64,000 nt of DNA from Jaapia argillacea MUCL 33604 (Eukaryota; Basidiomycota; Agaricomycetes; Jaapiales; Jaapiaceae). Every line of letters begins with the position of its first letter. Positions within the stretch are counted from its first letter, which is position 1. The notes below the pieces were generated by a model that was not told where the DNA came from, searched no databases, and saw nothing but the letters and a program-made list of their open reading frames with translations. Location of the stretch: the NCBI GenBank assembly GCA_000697665.1, contig KL197739.1, positions 1 to 64,000 of the forward strand, in the 5' to 3' direction. Shown here piece after piece: positions 1-10,825 of the stretch. The position numbers and the translations under genes were made by a program.

Positions 1-599
1 GACCTGAATTAGCTCAGTTTGTGGCTGGGAGGCTCGTTGAAAAAAATCGTCTTTCCGCATACTTATGAAAGGCGCTGTAAGGCTTGACAAATAATGAAGC
101 TCCCCAATTTTGCTCAATTCTTCAGATTCTCTGAGCCTCTGAAAAGTCATAAAAAATCCAAGATTGTGCCACTTTGGTTGAAATCATACAGCACATGTTT
201 TCCCTGATGGATGCTCTAATATTAAGCATCACACTTCCAACTAACACTAAACATTGCACTCCCAACTAAGATTAAGCATTGCGTTACCCCCCGTGGTTGC
301 CACGGGTCCCGACACTCGTCCACAATAACGGCGATGTAATTATGTAAGTTGCTGGTGTGTCGCTGTGTTTGAAAAGGACAAATCGTGGGAAACTGAGTCG
401 CGTAAGGAAAGGAATTGTGTACTTTCGACTCAATTTAAATGCTGATGCTCGTGGTGCACACCCTCAGGATGCCTCAGGTGGGACTTCGATTGGTTGGCAC
501 GATGGGGTGAAGGGACATAACGCTTCCGTTCGCGGAATGGAAATTTCCTCACATCTTTCCTACTCCCAATGTTTCCTTGGGCCATCGTTGCAAAGGCCA

Positions 600-805
600 C
601 GCCCATGGAGCATGCTCGAAGCGAAACCAGTAAATTGGAGGGACGGCTTAAATGACAACCTCCCTCCCCATTCTAACAGGTTGGTAGGCCATCGATGTTC
701 CTCGTCTGTCATATCCGTCATTTTGACGCCGGTGGTGCTGACGCATGCGCATTTGGGTGTTCTGATCCTCCGAAGTAGACCACTGACCACCCCGGTTCGT
801 AGACA
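600..805. repeat. dispersed repeat, copy 1 (partner at 7165-7370)
   Basis: About 200 bases, including TTTTGACGCCGGTGGTGCTG and TGCGCATTTGGGTGT, recur at 7165-7370 in the same orientation with many substitutions (I estimate 85-90% identity). The segment lies inside the LTR fossil here, so the second copy is probably a scrap of the same family. Confidence 0.6.
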
Positions 806-1544
806 CGGCGCTGTTCGACGTCGTCACCCAATGGGTGGCATCGCAGGGCGGGAGTGTCGCTGAGACAGACAAGGCGGAGTTGCCTGCTCGGATCAGTGTC
901 CTTTTCGTCATCTTTGTCGTCTCCCTCTTGGGTATAGCCACATCAGGATCGGGGGATGTACCAGGAGACGAACTCGACAACGAAGAGCTCGAATCACGTT
1001 CAAATGAACTCGAACCCGATGGCGACGAGACAGCAGCTTGGGGGGCAGGGGTGACACCACGCGGAACGATAGTACCTCTGCGAGCCATACGTTCACGTTC
1101 GAGTGCGATTTCTCTAGCTAAAATTCGACCGGATGGTGTGTCTGCGAGAGTGATTCGGATGTGGTGTTTACGAGGTGGTGGGTTGGATGACGATTCGCCT
1201 TCCTCTTCTTCAGCTTCATCGGGACCTCGGGATCGTTTTCGGCTGCCACCCTAACTCCCATCCCCCTCACCCAATGCATTCTCAATCTCCTCTTCACTCT
1301 CCCTCTCAGGCGGAATGACGAGAGTTCACCCACATCAGCCAACGCATCAGCTCTAGCCTTAATCTCATAAGGCATAGGCTCGTAATCGTTCCACCGTTGA
1401 GAGAGGATATGGGTGTAATCACGGCGAGGGGAGGAAGGACGGGGACCCCAAGTTGGTTCCCAGTAGATAGCGGGATGGGATTTGGAGTATGAGGCATTGG
1501 AACGGGATAAGGGACGATGTGCACCGGTGCGTGGGGGTGGAGAG

Positions 1545-1675
1545 ATCGGGCGGGAGGGGGCAGGGGGGAGGGGAAGAGGGGAGGGGAAGAGGGGAGGGGA
1601 AGAGGGGAGATGGGAGGGGAGGGGAGGGCGGGGACTGCGAAGGATACTCGAGGTCTGGAAGGGGTGATGGGGGAT
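1545..1675. repeat. purine-rich GGGGAGGGGAAGAG minisatellite
   Basis: The + strand carries repeated (GGGGAGGGGAAGA)-like units for about 130 bases, almost free of pyrimidines. It lies inside the LTR-element fossil and encodes its Pro/Ser stretch on the minus strand. ORFs read through it on the + strand (Gly/Arg/Glu-rich) are artefacts of composition. Confidence 0.7.
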
Positions 1676-2465
1676 TGGATAATGTGGGGATGGGGGTGGA
1701 TGAGGGTGTTGGGACGGGAGGGGGTGAGAGTGCTGGGTGGGTGGTATTTGGGTTCGGAGCGAGTTGGGAGGTGGAAGATGAGGTCGAAGCCTGGGGCTCT
1801 ACGACCTCCGTGGCTAGATCGACAACTTCATTTGTTGTCGTCGTTGAGATATTGCTTGTCGATGGAACATCGACTGTGGCGGGAGCTTGTACCGCCACAT
1901 TGTAGCGAGTGGGAGATGGTTCTCGCTTTGGAGACCTAGAGAATGATCATTCTTAGTATAAAGGTACAACGAAGGAGGAATTAGAAAGCATGGACGTACG
2001 AATCTCTTCGCTTCAATGATTTTGTCAGCCTCTTCAAGACCGAATTGGTCTTTTGACCGCTTTCCCGAACTCTTTGATTTCCTCCTGGGAAGAATGGAGA
2101 TCTTTACTGTGCTCGTTGAGCTTTTCGGTCAAACGCTCGAAAGATCGGCTGAGGGTGGCGATGGTTGAGGTGAAACCTTCGAGTAAACTCAAGGGGACTG
2201 TTGTGGTGTTGGAGGTGGGAGCATCTTGGATGCTAGTGGAGATCGAGGTGGAGGCTATGGCGCGGGATGGGATAGGCGTGCGAGGTGCACGCCTTGCGAC
2301 TGTGGCGAGCTGTCGACCAGATGCAACAGCTCGCTTCGAGGTGGATCTCGTCTGCATGGCAAGATAGATTGTAGTGGAGGGAGGCTAAGGTTAATAAGCT
2401 TCAGAGGCTGAGGAGGCTCAGAGGAACGAGATAGCAGCTGAGAGTTAACCAAGTGGGCGATTTAA

Positions 2466-3484
2466 ATGCAAGGGCGGGGAACAACGATGGTGTGGTTCTT
2501 GTTTCCCGAAAATCATCGCTTCTTATATCCGTCGCCAGAGGGCCACATCGCACAGGAAAGCCAACAATACCCCATGGTGGTTGGATGCTACGCCAGGTTA
2601 CGCAGACAATGATTGGGATTTTTTGCTGTTGTCATTCTTGTGTCAGAACCCTGAAATTCAGCGTCGCTCAGCCGAGCTATTATGTTCGAGTCCGGAACAA
2701 ATGGGCCAAAGCACAAGGGTCAAAGCGTCGACAGTGGTTCCCTCCGCGATGGCCCGTTCTGGGATATGTAATATCGCCCCCAAAGACACGAGAAATGCTA
2801 GGAGGATTGTTGAGAAACCAGATGGACATTTGGATGAAGGAGGAATGTCGTGCATCGAGTTGTTGCTGGACACGCAATGGACACAAGTCGGGCAAGTTGG
2901 GTGAGAAGGTCGTGAGAAAATGAGCCAAAAAGGATGAGCTCCTCGAGGGCACCCTCGCGACACTGCGAGGACGACGATGACGGTCTGACGAACAATTGTA
3001 TAACTGGACCGACGCACTACAACTACTACTACTACTACTAATACCAGCCTGGTTTTTCTGCTCCGCTGTTGGCATTCTCGGAGACGAGAACTCGTTTTTG
3101 ACCCTTGTCGCTATTTACATGCCTTCCCTCACGGCCCACGCAATATCCTCGCAGCCGATCTGTGAATGGACTATATCGACGTCAAGTTACTTCCGTTGCT
3201 CACAAGACAGCACCCCATGGATGATCCTCGTAAGCTATATCGACCCCGTTGACGGCAGGCGCCCTCATGCGGGAAAGTTCATCGTATGGCGAATCCCCAA
3301 ATGAGGTCCTTACCTCGACCAACGACCACTGTGGTCTCAGTCAGGAAACATCAGTGAGTTGATGCAATCTCGATTCACGGAGATGGCTTTGGGTTCTGTT
3401 CGGCGCAAAGGTCCGAGCGTCTAGAAGCCAAAATTGGATGAGCTCGGGGCACTTTAGTCCCACTCCAGCGCTTATTGTGAGCTA
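2466..3484. other. intergenic, no convincing gene
   Basis: Several ORFs of 60-150 codons overlap on both strands, but none has a recognisable domain or consistent splice structure. The left part may be remaining LTR sequence of the adjacent fossil. A short (ACT)n microsatellite lies at about 3015-3041. The right end should contain the kinase A promoter. Confidence 0.5.
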
Positions 3485-3492
3485 GATATAAG
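3485..3492 (+). promoter_or_regulatory. TATA-like box of kinase A
   Basis: GATATAAG lies 32 nt before the chosen ATG at 3524. Kinases B and D also have TATA-like sequences 48-63 nt before their ATGs, which supports these starts. Confidence 0.4.
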
Positions 3493-3523
3493 AAAAGGAG
3501 GCATATCGCGCCCGTGTCCATTC

Positions 3524-5958
3524 ATGGCTGCCAAACCTCTCACTCCTCCCAAGGTGGGCTACATTCCCTCCGATGTGGCGATACTACATTCCACTTAACC
3601 GGAGGGTTGTTAAAGGACTTGTGTAGCCGACTAACAATAAATCCGACCCCTCCCAAACCTGGCGGCTTTTCTGATGTTTACGAAGGGTGGTTGGCGGGAG
3701 AACATGGAGGAGCCACTATAGCTGTACGGCAATTGGTTTCAAAATGATAAGCATTTACTCAAGCAGGTTGTAGGTTGCCATCAAAGTTCTTCGCTCCCCA
3801 GGCCGCTCAGATCAAGCGGCTGATTTCAAGCGGGTGAGTCGGGTCGAGCATTTCTCATGAACGTCTCCATTTTCATCGATCAGTAGAAATTTCAGCGGGA
3901 GTGCCATGCTTGGCAATACTTAGATCATCCCAATATTCTGAAGTTTCTGGGGGTAGCGACGGTCAAAGAGCGCCCAGGTCCCACCTTTGTCTCTCCATAT
4001 TGTAAGAATGGGACGGTTGTGGAGTACCTCGCAGGAAGCGGTGACCTGGTTGACAGGTTAAGCTTAGTATGTATCGTAAATTCTTATTTTGACATACTTG
4101 CCGAATTCTCCAAGGTCGTAGGCGTCGCTGAAGGGCTTTATTATCTGCACTCAAATGGGGTTCTTCATGGTGACTTGAAAGGGGTGATCATCTCCAATTA
4201 ATCTCTGTCCATCCCTATCTCTGACTTTTCTTCTTTAGCACAACGTGCTCATTGATGATCATGGACAACCATTGTTGGCCGATTTTGGTCGATCACAGAT
4301 AGTTGGACTCGATGAGTTCACCAGATCCCCAGCTCACTCGCCTCGACACACAGCGCCCGAAATCCTACTACTGGATATCCCAGAACTTCAAGCTTCAAGC
4401 GACACCTACGTACCTCTAACTGCTACGAATGAGAGCGATGTTTACAGTCTCGGGATGACCGCACTTGAGGCTAGTTTGGGTCGTTCTTACCCTCCTCATT
4501 CGCGCTCCCAGCTAACTTCGCGTTTACGGTTTACCTATGCCCGTCTATTTTTCGGATGCGGCTTGCACACAGATATTTACAGGAAGGCAGCCGTGGTTCT
4601 GGAAGTCGAACAACATGAGCGTGGTAGCTGAATTGGTGCGAAGTCGTCCGATCGATTCGCAGAAATACGCCGATATGGTAGAGAGGACTATATGGCAGCT
4701 GTTGAGCAAGCTATGGGTCTACGCACCCAAGGAGAGGATGAAATTGGGAGATGCATTGAAGCAGCTGAAATCGATGCACCGTCAGCGTACCACTACGGCG
4801 CCTACCCAAATCGCTGCTCGTGTGAATAACCCTTCATCTGGGCGTGCCTTTTTATCGATCCCTTCTCCGAACCAACCTCCAGCCGGCCCCAGCTCCCATG
4901 CGAGCCCGTATCCCCGCTCTGAAGCCCTTCAGACTAGTCGCTCTCCAATGCCAAATACTCTTCACATCAGTGTAGATCCCGCAACCTCTGACCACCAACC
5001 GTATGCCGTACCTATGCAGCACTCTCGCGCGACGGGATATCCAGAACCCAATCCGTATCCTTCCCCGACCTCGGCGATTCAATCACCTCAATTTAGCCAG
5101 CGCGATCTCCACCCGACTGCCGTCACCCAGCCCCCCCACCCTTCCACCTCTCGTTCCGGTCGACACATCCCTTCACTATCGGTAGATCCCAATTTAACTC
5201 TTGGGGCACCATCATCTCAACCTGGACCTGGTGTCACCAGAGACGTTGGTCGGCCACCTTTGAACTCGTCTCCACGAAGTCCCCCAGATGCATCAGACCG
5301 ACGAGATGGCAGATACGAGCTTCGTGCTTACGATTATGGAACTTCAGCCGGTCGGGAGAGAGGCTCCTCACGCCCTGTTGGGTCATCAGTCTCCCGATCG
5401 GCACCCGAACCTCCCAGTGAACCGTCGCGTCCTGATTTGAGCCGGTCCGCGCCGCAACCCAGCCCGCCAGATCCATCACGGTATTCGAACCGACGAGATG
5501 AGAGGAACGATCCTCAAAGTGATGATTATGCAGCCTCGATGGGTAGAGAACACGCTCCTCCGACACAAGCCCCTCGGAGATCGTCGAGTCGATCGCGCCG
5601 CAATGACCCCCCTCAATTATCTCCCTCGTCAGGGAGACCGGGACCACCACCGTCTCAGTCATCATCGTCTCATTTGCAATATCCTGCCCAAGATATTCTA
5701 CCTAACAACCCGCCCCAAGCCAATCGTGGTCGTCCGCGCTCTGATTCACAGTCGAATCCACGACCTCCCAATCTTCACCCGCTCGATCCACCAGTTCAGG
5801 ACTCTCGAGGTCGTGTGCTTGCAATTTCATCGGACCCGCGCTCCCGACAAAATCCTCCCCCTCCTCATCGATCACCATCTCAATCTACGCATACTGTATT
5901 GCGTGGCGAGCTTAGCAGCTCTCACTCATCTCAGCCCTATGCCTCCCGTACCCGATAA
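3524..5958 (+). CDS. protein kinase A (TKL-like, non-RD) with long disordered tail
   Basis: Seven exons, all phase 0: 3524-3553, 3616-3723, 3774-3833, 3887-4066, 4115-4183, 4239-4469, 4573-5958, giving 687 aa. The glycine loop GGFSDVYEG starts near residue 26. Lys50 in VAIK, Asp146 in HGDLK, Asp164 in ADFG and an intact APE motif are visible, so catalysis is plausible. The Arg of the usual HRD is Gly (non-RD). Residues from about 300 to 687 are Pro/Ser/Arg-rich with RS dipeptides and probably disordered. The loop resembles the DLTG..GGFSDVYRG kinases expanded in Agaricomycetes (established family, substrates unknown). It is first of four tandem paralogues. Intron 6 appears to begin with GC (GAG|GCTAGT) where the paralogues have GT. 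The last 200 residues closely match kinase B. Confidence 0.8.
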
Positions 5959-6570
5959 TCAAGTAGTCCGAATATTGGAAGTGCAAAGTGGAAGTACCAA
6001 GACGGTAAACAGGCACGGCGTCGTTGGTATCTGTTATTGTACTTCAAGTTCCGTGGATTGAAAGCCGCATTTCCGTTCAGAATTCATACCTCATAACACA
6101 GGGGCCCCTAGCCTTGGGTGTATCCGTCACATATACGAAATATTATCGCCCTTGGGGGGTGTCAGACCGGCATTGAAGGAAGCTAGGTGTAAGGGTTATG
6201 GTATTTCGTAGTCTCCATGGTCACATTCTCGGACGGTCTTTGCGTATTTCTAGTTCTCTCGTTGCGCAACCAAGTGTATGTCTTGCATCCTCGGCTTCGG
6301 GTTAGTACATTACCGTTGTATATGTTTGTTAGATCTCCACGTAGCTCCGTTGATAGCTAGTCTCTGTGTTTGTACGCTTTGCTCTTGGACGAATCAACGC
6401 CAGTATCAGGCTTTCTTACTCGGGATCTCACTGTCTCTCTCATTCTTTGGTCTCTCAGGTCTCGGGCACACCCTTGCCCGTTACACTAGGGATTATGGTT
6501 GTCATGGAGCCTTGAGTGGAATGAAGGCGATAACATAGTGAAGCAGCGTGCTGGGTGCGAAAAACAAGGC

Positions 6571-6676
6571 GTCCCCGACTCCCACGAAGTTGGGAGGAGG
6601 GTTCTCTCACGTTTAAACGACATGACCACTGCGAAACGGTTTACCCGTGGGAATGGAACTGTACAGTTCTTTCCCA
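6571..6676. repeat. dispersed repeat, inverted partner near 19574-19672
   Basis: The run CCCCGACTCC..GGAGGAGGGTTCTCTC..TTTACCCGTGGGAA..TGTACAGTT matches the reverse complement of 19574-19672 with scattered differences. The flanks do not match, so only about 100 bases are shared. The parent element is not recognised. Confidence 0.5.
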
Positions 6677-7164
6677 TATTTGTCCATAGATGGCCGCCCT
6701 TTTGTTGAATTTCGTCGACCTATACTACTTCTACTTATCCCTCGCTTTCAAGTAGCTAGTATCACTGTGTACATCAATATTTATGTTGCATTTGTATCTC
6801 GAGACTCAACGTGGCCCCTCTGTTGCTGACCAGAATAAAGACTGTAACTATTCCAGGAAGTGCATGTCGGTACTCGTAGTACCTGTTAGTGTGCTGCAGC
6901 TGTGCTTAGTTCCACAACAATCCATGACGGAGTCGGGGACTGGCGCTTGCCGCCGCTGCGCTGGGAAAACGTGTCGGATGCAATGAATGGCACATTCAAT
7001 CGTGGACTCAATCACTCTCAGCCTGAGGTTGGACTTCGACTGGCTTGACTGGGTGAACCCGCAACATGCGGACACAACACTTCCGCTACCGGGTGTTCGG
7101 AGACTGGATCTTTCTCTACACATCCAATGCTTCCTTACGCCATGACTGCACACAGTGCACAGGC

Positions 7165-7370
7165 AACACCCATGGAGCATACTCGGAGCGAAACCAGTAA
7201 GCTGGAGGGCCGGCTTAAATGAAAAGTTCCCTCCCCATTCTGACAAACTGGTAGGCCATCGATGGTCCCGTCTGTTATATCCGTCATTTTGACGCCGATG
7301 GTGCTGACACATGCGCATTTGGGTGTCATGATCCTCCGAAGCAGCCGCTGACCACCTCGGTTTGTAGATA
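7165..7370. repeat. dispersed repeat, copy 2 (partner at 600-805)
   Basis: This is the same repeat as 600-805 and has the same orientation. It is probably an isolated scrap of the LTR-element family at the window start, because no terminal structures are visible around it. Confidence 0.55.
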
Positions 7371-7522
7371 CTGTGACCAACTTCTGTTCGGCTCCTCTGG
7401 ACTCGATAGGGCAGACCTTTATACAGTGCGAAAGCTCGATATTTCCATGGTTCAAAGCCGAGGCGCCTTCTCGTCGCCTAAATCAGGAGGGGGAGGCGCT
7501 GAGCCCCAAGCGCCTGCCATCA

Positions 7523-7530
7523 CATAAATA
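7523..7530 (+). promoter_or_regulatory. TATA-like box of kinase B
   Basis: CATAAATA lies about 48 nt before the ATG at 7578, comparable in position to the TATA-like sequences of kinases A and D. Confidence 0.35.
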
Positions 7531-7577
7531 CCAGGGGGTCGTCTGAATAGTCAGGCGTACCTTCCCAAGATTCCCTC

Positions 7578-10030
7578 ATGAGCGCCGACGACACCCCCTG
7601 CAAAGTGAGCGTTTGCATAAGGTTATATCTTCAGAATAACCTAACCATCGAATTCCGACGAAGGACTTGACTGGTTTTGTGAAGCTGACTGGAGATACTA
7701 GGGAACCCATCGGTGTGGGCGGATTTTCTAGTGTCTGGGAAGGGAGACTGACGGAGAATGGCGTAACGATGGCGGTACGGGGATGTCGCTCAAGGCTCGC
7801 CCCTCGATTCTCAGATTGCTTCTAGGTTGCTGTGAAGGTCGCCCGACCGACGGATCTCAATAATCCGAGCGAAGAAGAGAAAAAGCGTATTCGACGTGTA
7901 GGTACCGATCAAGCGAGGCCCACATACCTACTGAATCCAACTTAGAGGAGGAATCGCGAGACTCGCATCTGGTACGGGTTAGATCACCCCAACATCCTCC
8001 GATTTCTTGGCGTATGTCGTTTGGAGAATACATTTGGTCCGAGGCCTGCTCTCGTCTCCCCGTTCTGCAAACTTGGCTCAGTCAAGGTATATCTAGCAAA
8101 TAACCCTGGAGTTGATAGGATGGAACTTGTCCGTGTTATTTACTGCGCACCTGCAATCACTCCTGATATTGCGGTCTTAGGTCGTCGGCATGGCGCATGG
8201 CCTCCACTACCTGCATCAGAACCGCGTTGTTCACGGAGACATGAAAGCTGTGGGTACTTCCACTCCTTCAGGAATTTGTTAAAACTGATCCCAATCCAGA
8301 CCAACGTCCTCGTTAACGACAACGGCATACCACTGTTGGCCGATTTCGGGTGCTCCCAGCTTATAGACCACTTTGAGTTCACGAAACTAGCCATCTCGGT
8401 CCGGTATACAGCTCCAGAAGTTTTGTTGTACGAACCAGGAACCAGCAGCGAAGGGGGCCTTCCCATCACCTTCAAAAGTGACATATACGGCTTTGCCATG
8501 ACTACTCTCGAGGTTAGTTCTCCCTATTCACTGCCTCACGAATGGGTTGGTGGGGGTCTTTCTGCGAACCGGTCGTCACGCTTTGGCGTGAATCTCGTGG
8601 ATGATGGTTCGCTGATTTCATTCGTTTGAACCGTCTCTCTTTCTTCCGAATCACTTCGACCTTGCTTCTCATTGTGGAAATATCTTCAGATCTTTCACGG
8701 GCACCCTCCATATTTCTGGTTGATGAACGAAACCTCTGTCGTTTTACATGTTATCGGTGGAGGTTCACCAGACCGACGCAGATACGACAAGATTAGGGAT
8801 GATATTTGGTCCCTTTTAGGAAAACTCTGGGTGAAATCCGCTGCTGGCCGCATGGATATGGCAGCAGTGTTGGATCGCTTAGAGGGGTGTCATTCTAGGT
8901 CTTCTACTAGTACCAGGCAAACTACGACCGGAACTTCCATCCAGCGCTCCCCCGCTGGACCCGGTTACATACCGAGCCCCCGTTCCCCAGAAGCGTCATC
9001 AAGGCATTTATCCCCCATGAAACCCTCCCAACTCTCTCAACAACACACCTCGCATCCTAACAGCCATCTTCGTAAAGACTCCCAACTTTCGCTCCCACCC
9101 ACGCGACATACACACGACCAAACTACGACCTATTTACAGGCCCCCTCCACCCATTATTACGGTCCTTCTCAGATATCCCCCACCAATAGCTACCAAGAGG
9201 CGGAATCATATGGTTATTCATCATCGCTCAGTCCATCCCCTCGCCAGCTCAGTCCTCGTGACCTCCAAGCGAACTCGAGCACACAGCACTTCCATTTGCC
9301 GTCGCACGCTTCGACATGCCAATCCGACCAACTCCCTTCGCCATCTTCAAGGGCCTACTTGCGCCCTGTTGGGTCATTGGCCTCCCGATCGGGACCCCAA
9401 CTTCCCAGTGAAACGTCACGTCTTGATTTGAGCCGGTCTATGTCACAACCCATCCCACCAGATCCACCAGGCTCTTCGAACCGGCGGGATGAGAGGAACG
9501 ATCCTCAAAGTTATGATTATGTGGCCTCGATGAGCAGAGAGCACGCTCCTCCGACACAAGCCTCTCGGAGATCGTCGAGTCGATCGCGTTACAATGACCT
9601 CCCTCAATCATCTCCCTCGTCTGCGAGACCAGGACCACCACCGTCTCAGTCATCGTCTTCTCATTCGCAATATCCTGTCCAAGGTATTCTATCGGACAAC
9701 TCACCGCCAGCTATCCGTGGTCGTTCCCGTTCTGCTTCGCAGTCGAATACACTACCTCCCAATCCCCGCTCGATCAACCCAACAGCTCAGGACTCTCGAG
9801 GTCGTGCGCCTGCAATTCCATCCGACTCGCAATCCCGACATAATCCTCGAGCCTCTCAGGGTCCCGGCGATTCACATTCTCATATTCATCCCTCCTTGGC
9901 CTACCGCGACTCGAGGCAGGCGGATCCGCCCCCTCCTCATCGATCACCATCTCAATCTACGCATCGTGTATTGCGTGGCGAGCTTAGCAGCTCTCACTCA
10001 TCTCAGGCCTATGCCTCCCGTCCTCGCTAA
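7578..10030 (+). CDS. protein kinase B (TKL-like, non-RD) with long disordered tail
   Basis: Seven phase-0 exons: 7578-7604, 7664-7774, 7826-7897, 7946-8128, 8181-8249, 8300-8512, 8690-10030, giving 671 aa. Exon 2 opens with DLTGFVKLTGD and carries the loop IGVGGFSSVWEG. Lys50 in VAVK, Asp151 in HGDMK, Asp169 in ADFG and TAPE are present, so it should be active. HGD replaces HRD. The kinase domain ends near residue 290, and the remaining 380 residues are rich in Ser, Pro, Gln and Arg. The tail from about 9360 on matches that of kinase A much better than the kinase domains match. The 177-bp intron 6 (8513-8689) is the longest of the array. Function is unknown beyond a Ser/Thr or dual-specificity kinase fold. 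Confidence 0.8.
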
Positions 10031-10825
10031 TCAGGCTTTCCAAATCTTCAAAGTACAGCATGGAAGTGCCAAGTTGATGAATTGGTATTTGTTGTTGTAC
10101 TTCCGTATATCGTGTTTACCCGTAATTTCCTCGCTGTACTGTATTCACTGCGCCCGGTGCTCTATATATGATATCAAAGGTGCCCACGATGGCCACCACG
10201 TGTGGAGAAGAATTGGTGCCGTGCCACGTGGAAGCCTGAAAACACACAGCAACGTACCAAGTTTGCAGTCGGTTTTTTCACCTCGGTACACACTGACAGC
10301 TGCAAGATAATTTTCTTCAAGAAACCCTCACTCACAACGCATAGGTCTCCCTAGTTGCGATGATTTTCTTGCTCCAAACCGTATCGCCGTGCGCGTGCAC
10401 GACCCTCCGATTAACAACTTCAGCGTGCAGGGCCAATTCAGATCGGAAACATGGGCCAGCACGCTGTAGTCACTGGTGACTTGGTAAAAGCTCACAGGTC
10501 ATTCTGATAAGGTACAACCACTTCTGTCGGTATGTCCGCTAGGTGGGCCATGGTTCTGGGCAATCTCATCCAACTACGGTCGGCGGAGGATATGGTTTGG
10601 GACGCCAAGAGTCAGGTGTCTCTTGGTTATCTCCTATGTATCCTCATCATGATGCAAGGTGTTATCGGGGGTATTGCAGTAGTGGGCGCTTACTACCGGT
10701 CACGAGTCAAGGCAAGTTATGTCTTGACGCATCTAGCTAGGGACCGCCTATACTCCGCATTGGCACGGGGTGCACAAATCGAGATGCTTTCCTCGGAAAC
10801 GACACTTCCAACCGCTTGGCCATCG
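10031..10825. other. intergenic between kinases B and C
   Basis: A 128-codon ORF (10532-10918) runs into the first exon of kinase C in the same frame. It contains a hydrophobic stretch (GYLLCILIMMQGVIGGIAVV). An alternative, longer kinase C with an N-terminal membrane segment is therefore possible, but the first exons of A, B and D are short, so I favour the short start. Confidence 0.4.

Larger units (their letters stand above)
1..2465 (-). mobile_element. LTR retrotransposon fossil, gag side only
   Basis: Read on the minus strand this stretch looks like the front part of an LTR element. A gag-like frame opens near 2357 with MQTRSTSKRAVASGR, continues with a short coiled-coil-like segment and then Pro/Ser-rich low-complexity sequence. 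Near 316 on the minus strand a TGTCGGGACC terminus-like sequence carries a CCCGTGG-CAA-CCACGGG hairpin, as at the start of an LTR. A TATA-like ATATAAG (minus strand, about 2530) precedes the gag-like start and could belong to the other LTR. No protease, reverse transcriptase, RNase H or integrase is visible, so the element is incomplete and broken, probably old. A Ty3/gypsy-type assignment is inference from gag character alone. Confidence 0.35.
5959..7522. other. intergenic between kinases A and B, with repeat scraps
   Basis: No coding structure is convincing here. The stretch contains a roughly 105-base repeat at 6571-6676 (inverted partner near 19574-19672) and the second copy of the LTR-fossil segment at 7165-7370. 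ORFs in the area are short and overlap on both strands. Confidence 0.5.

Noticed and set aside
1482-1905. Gly/Arg/Glu-rich ORFs on + strand
   Set aside because: They are the complement of a purine-rich minisatellite inside the LTR fossil.
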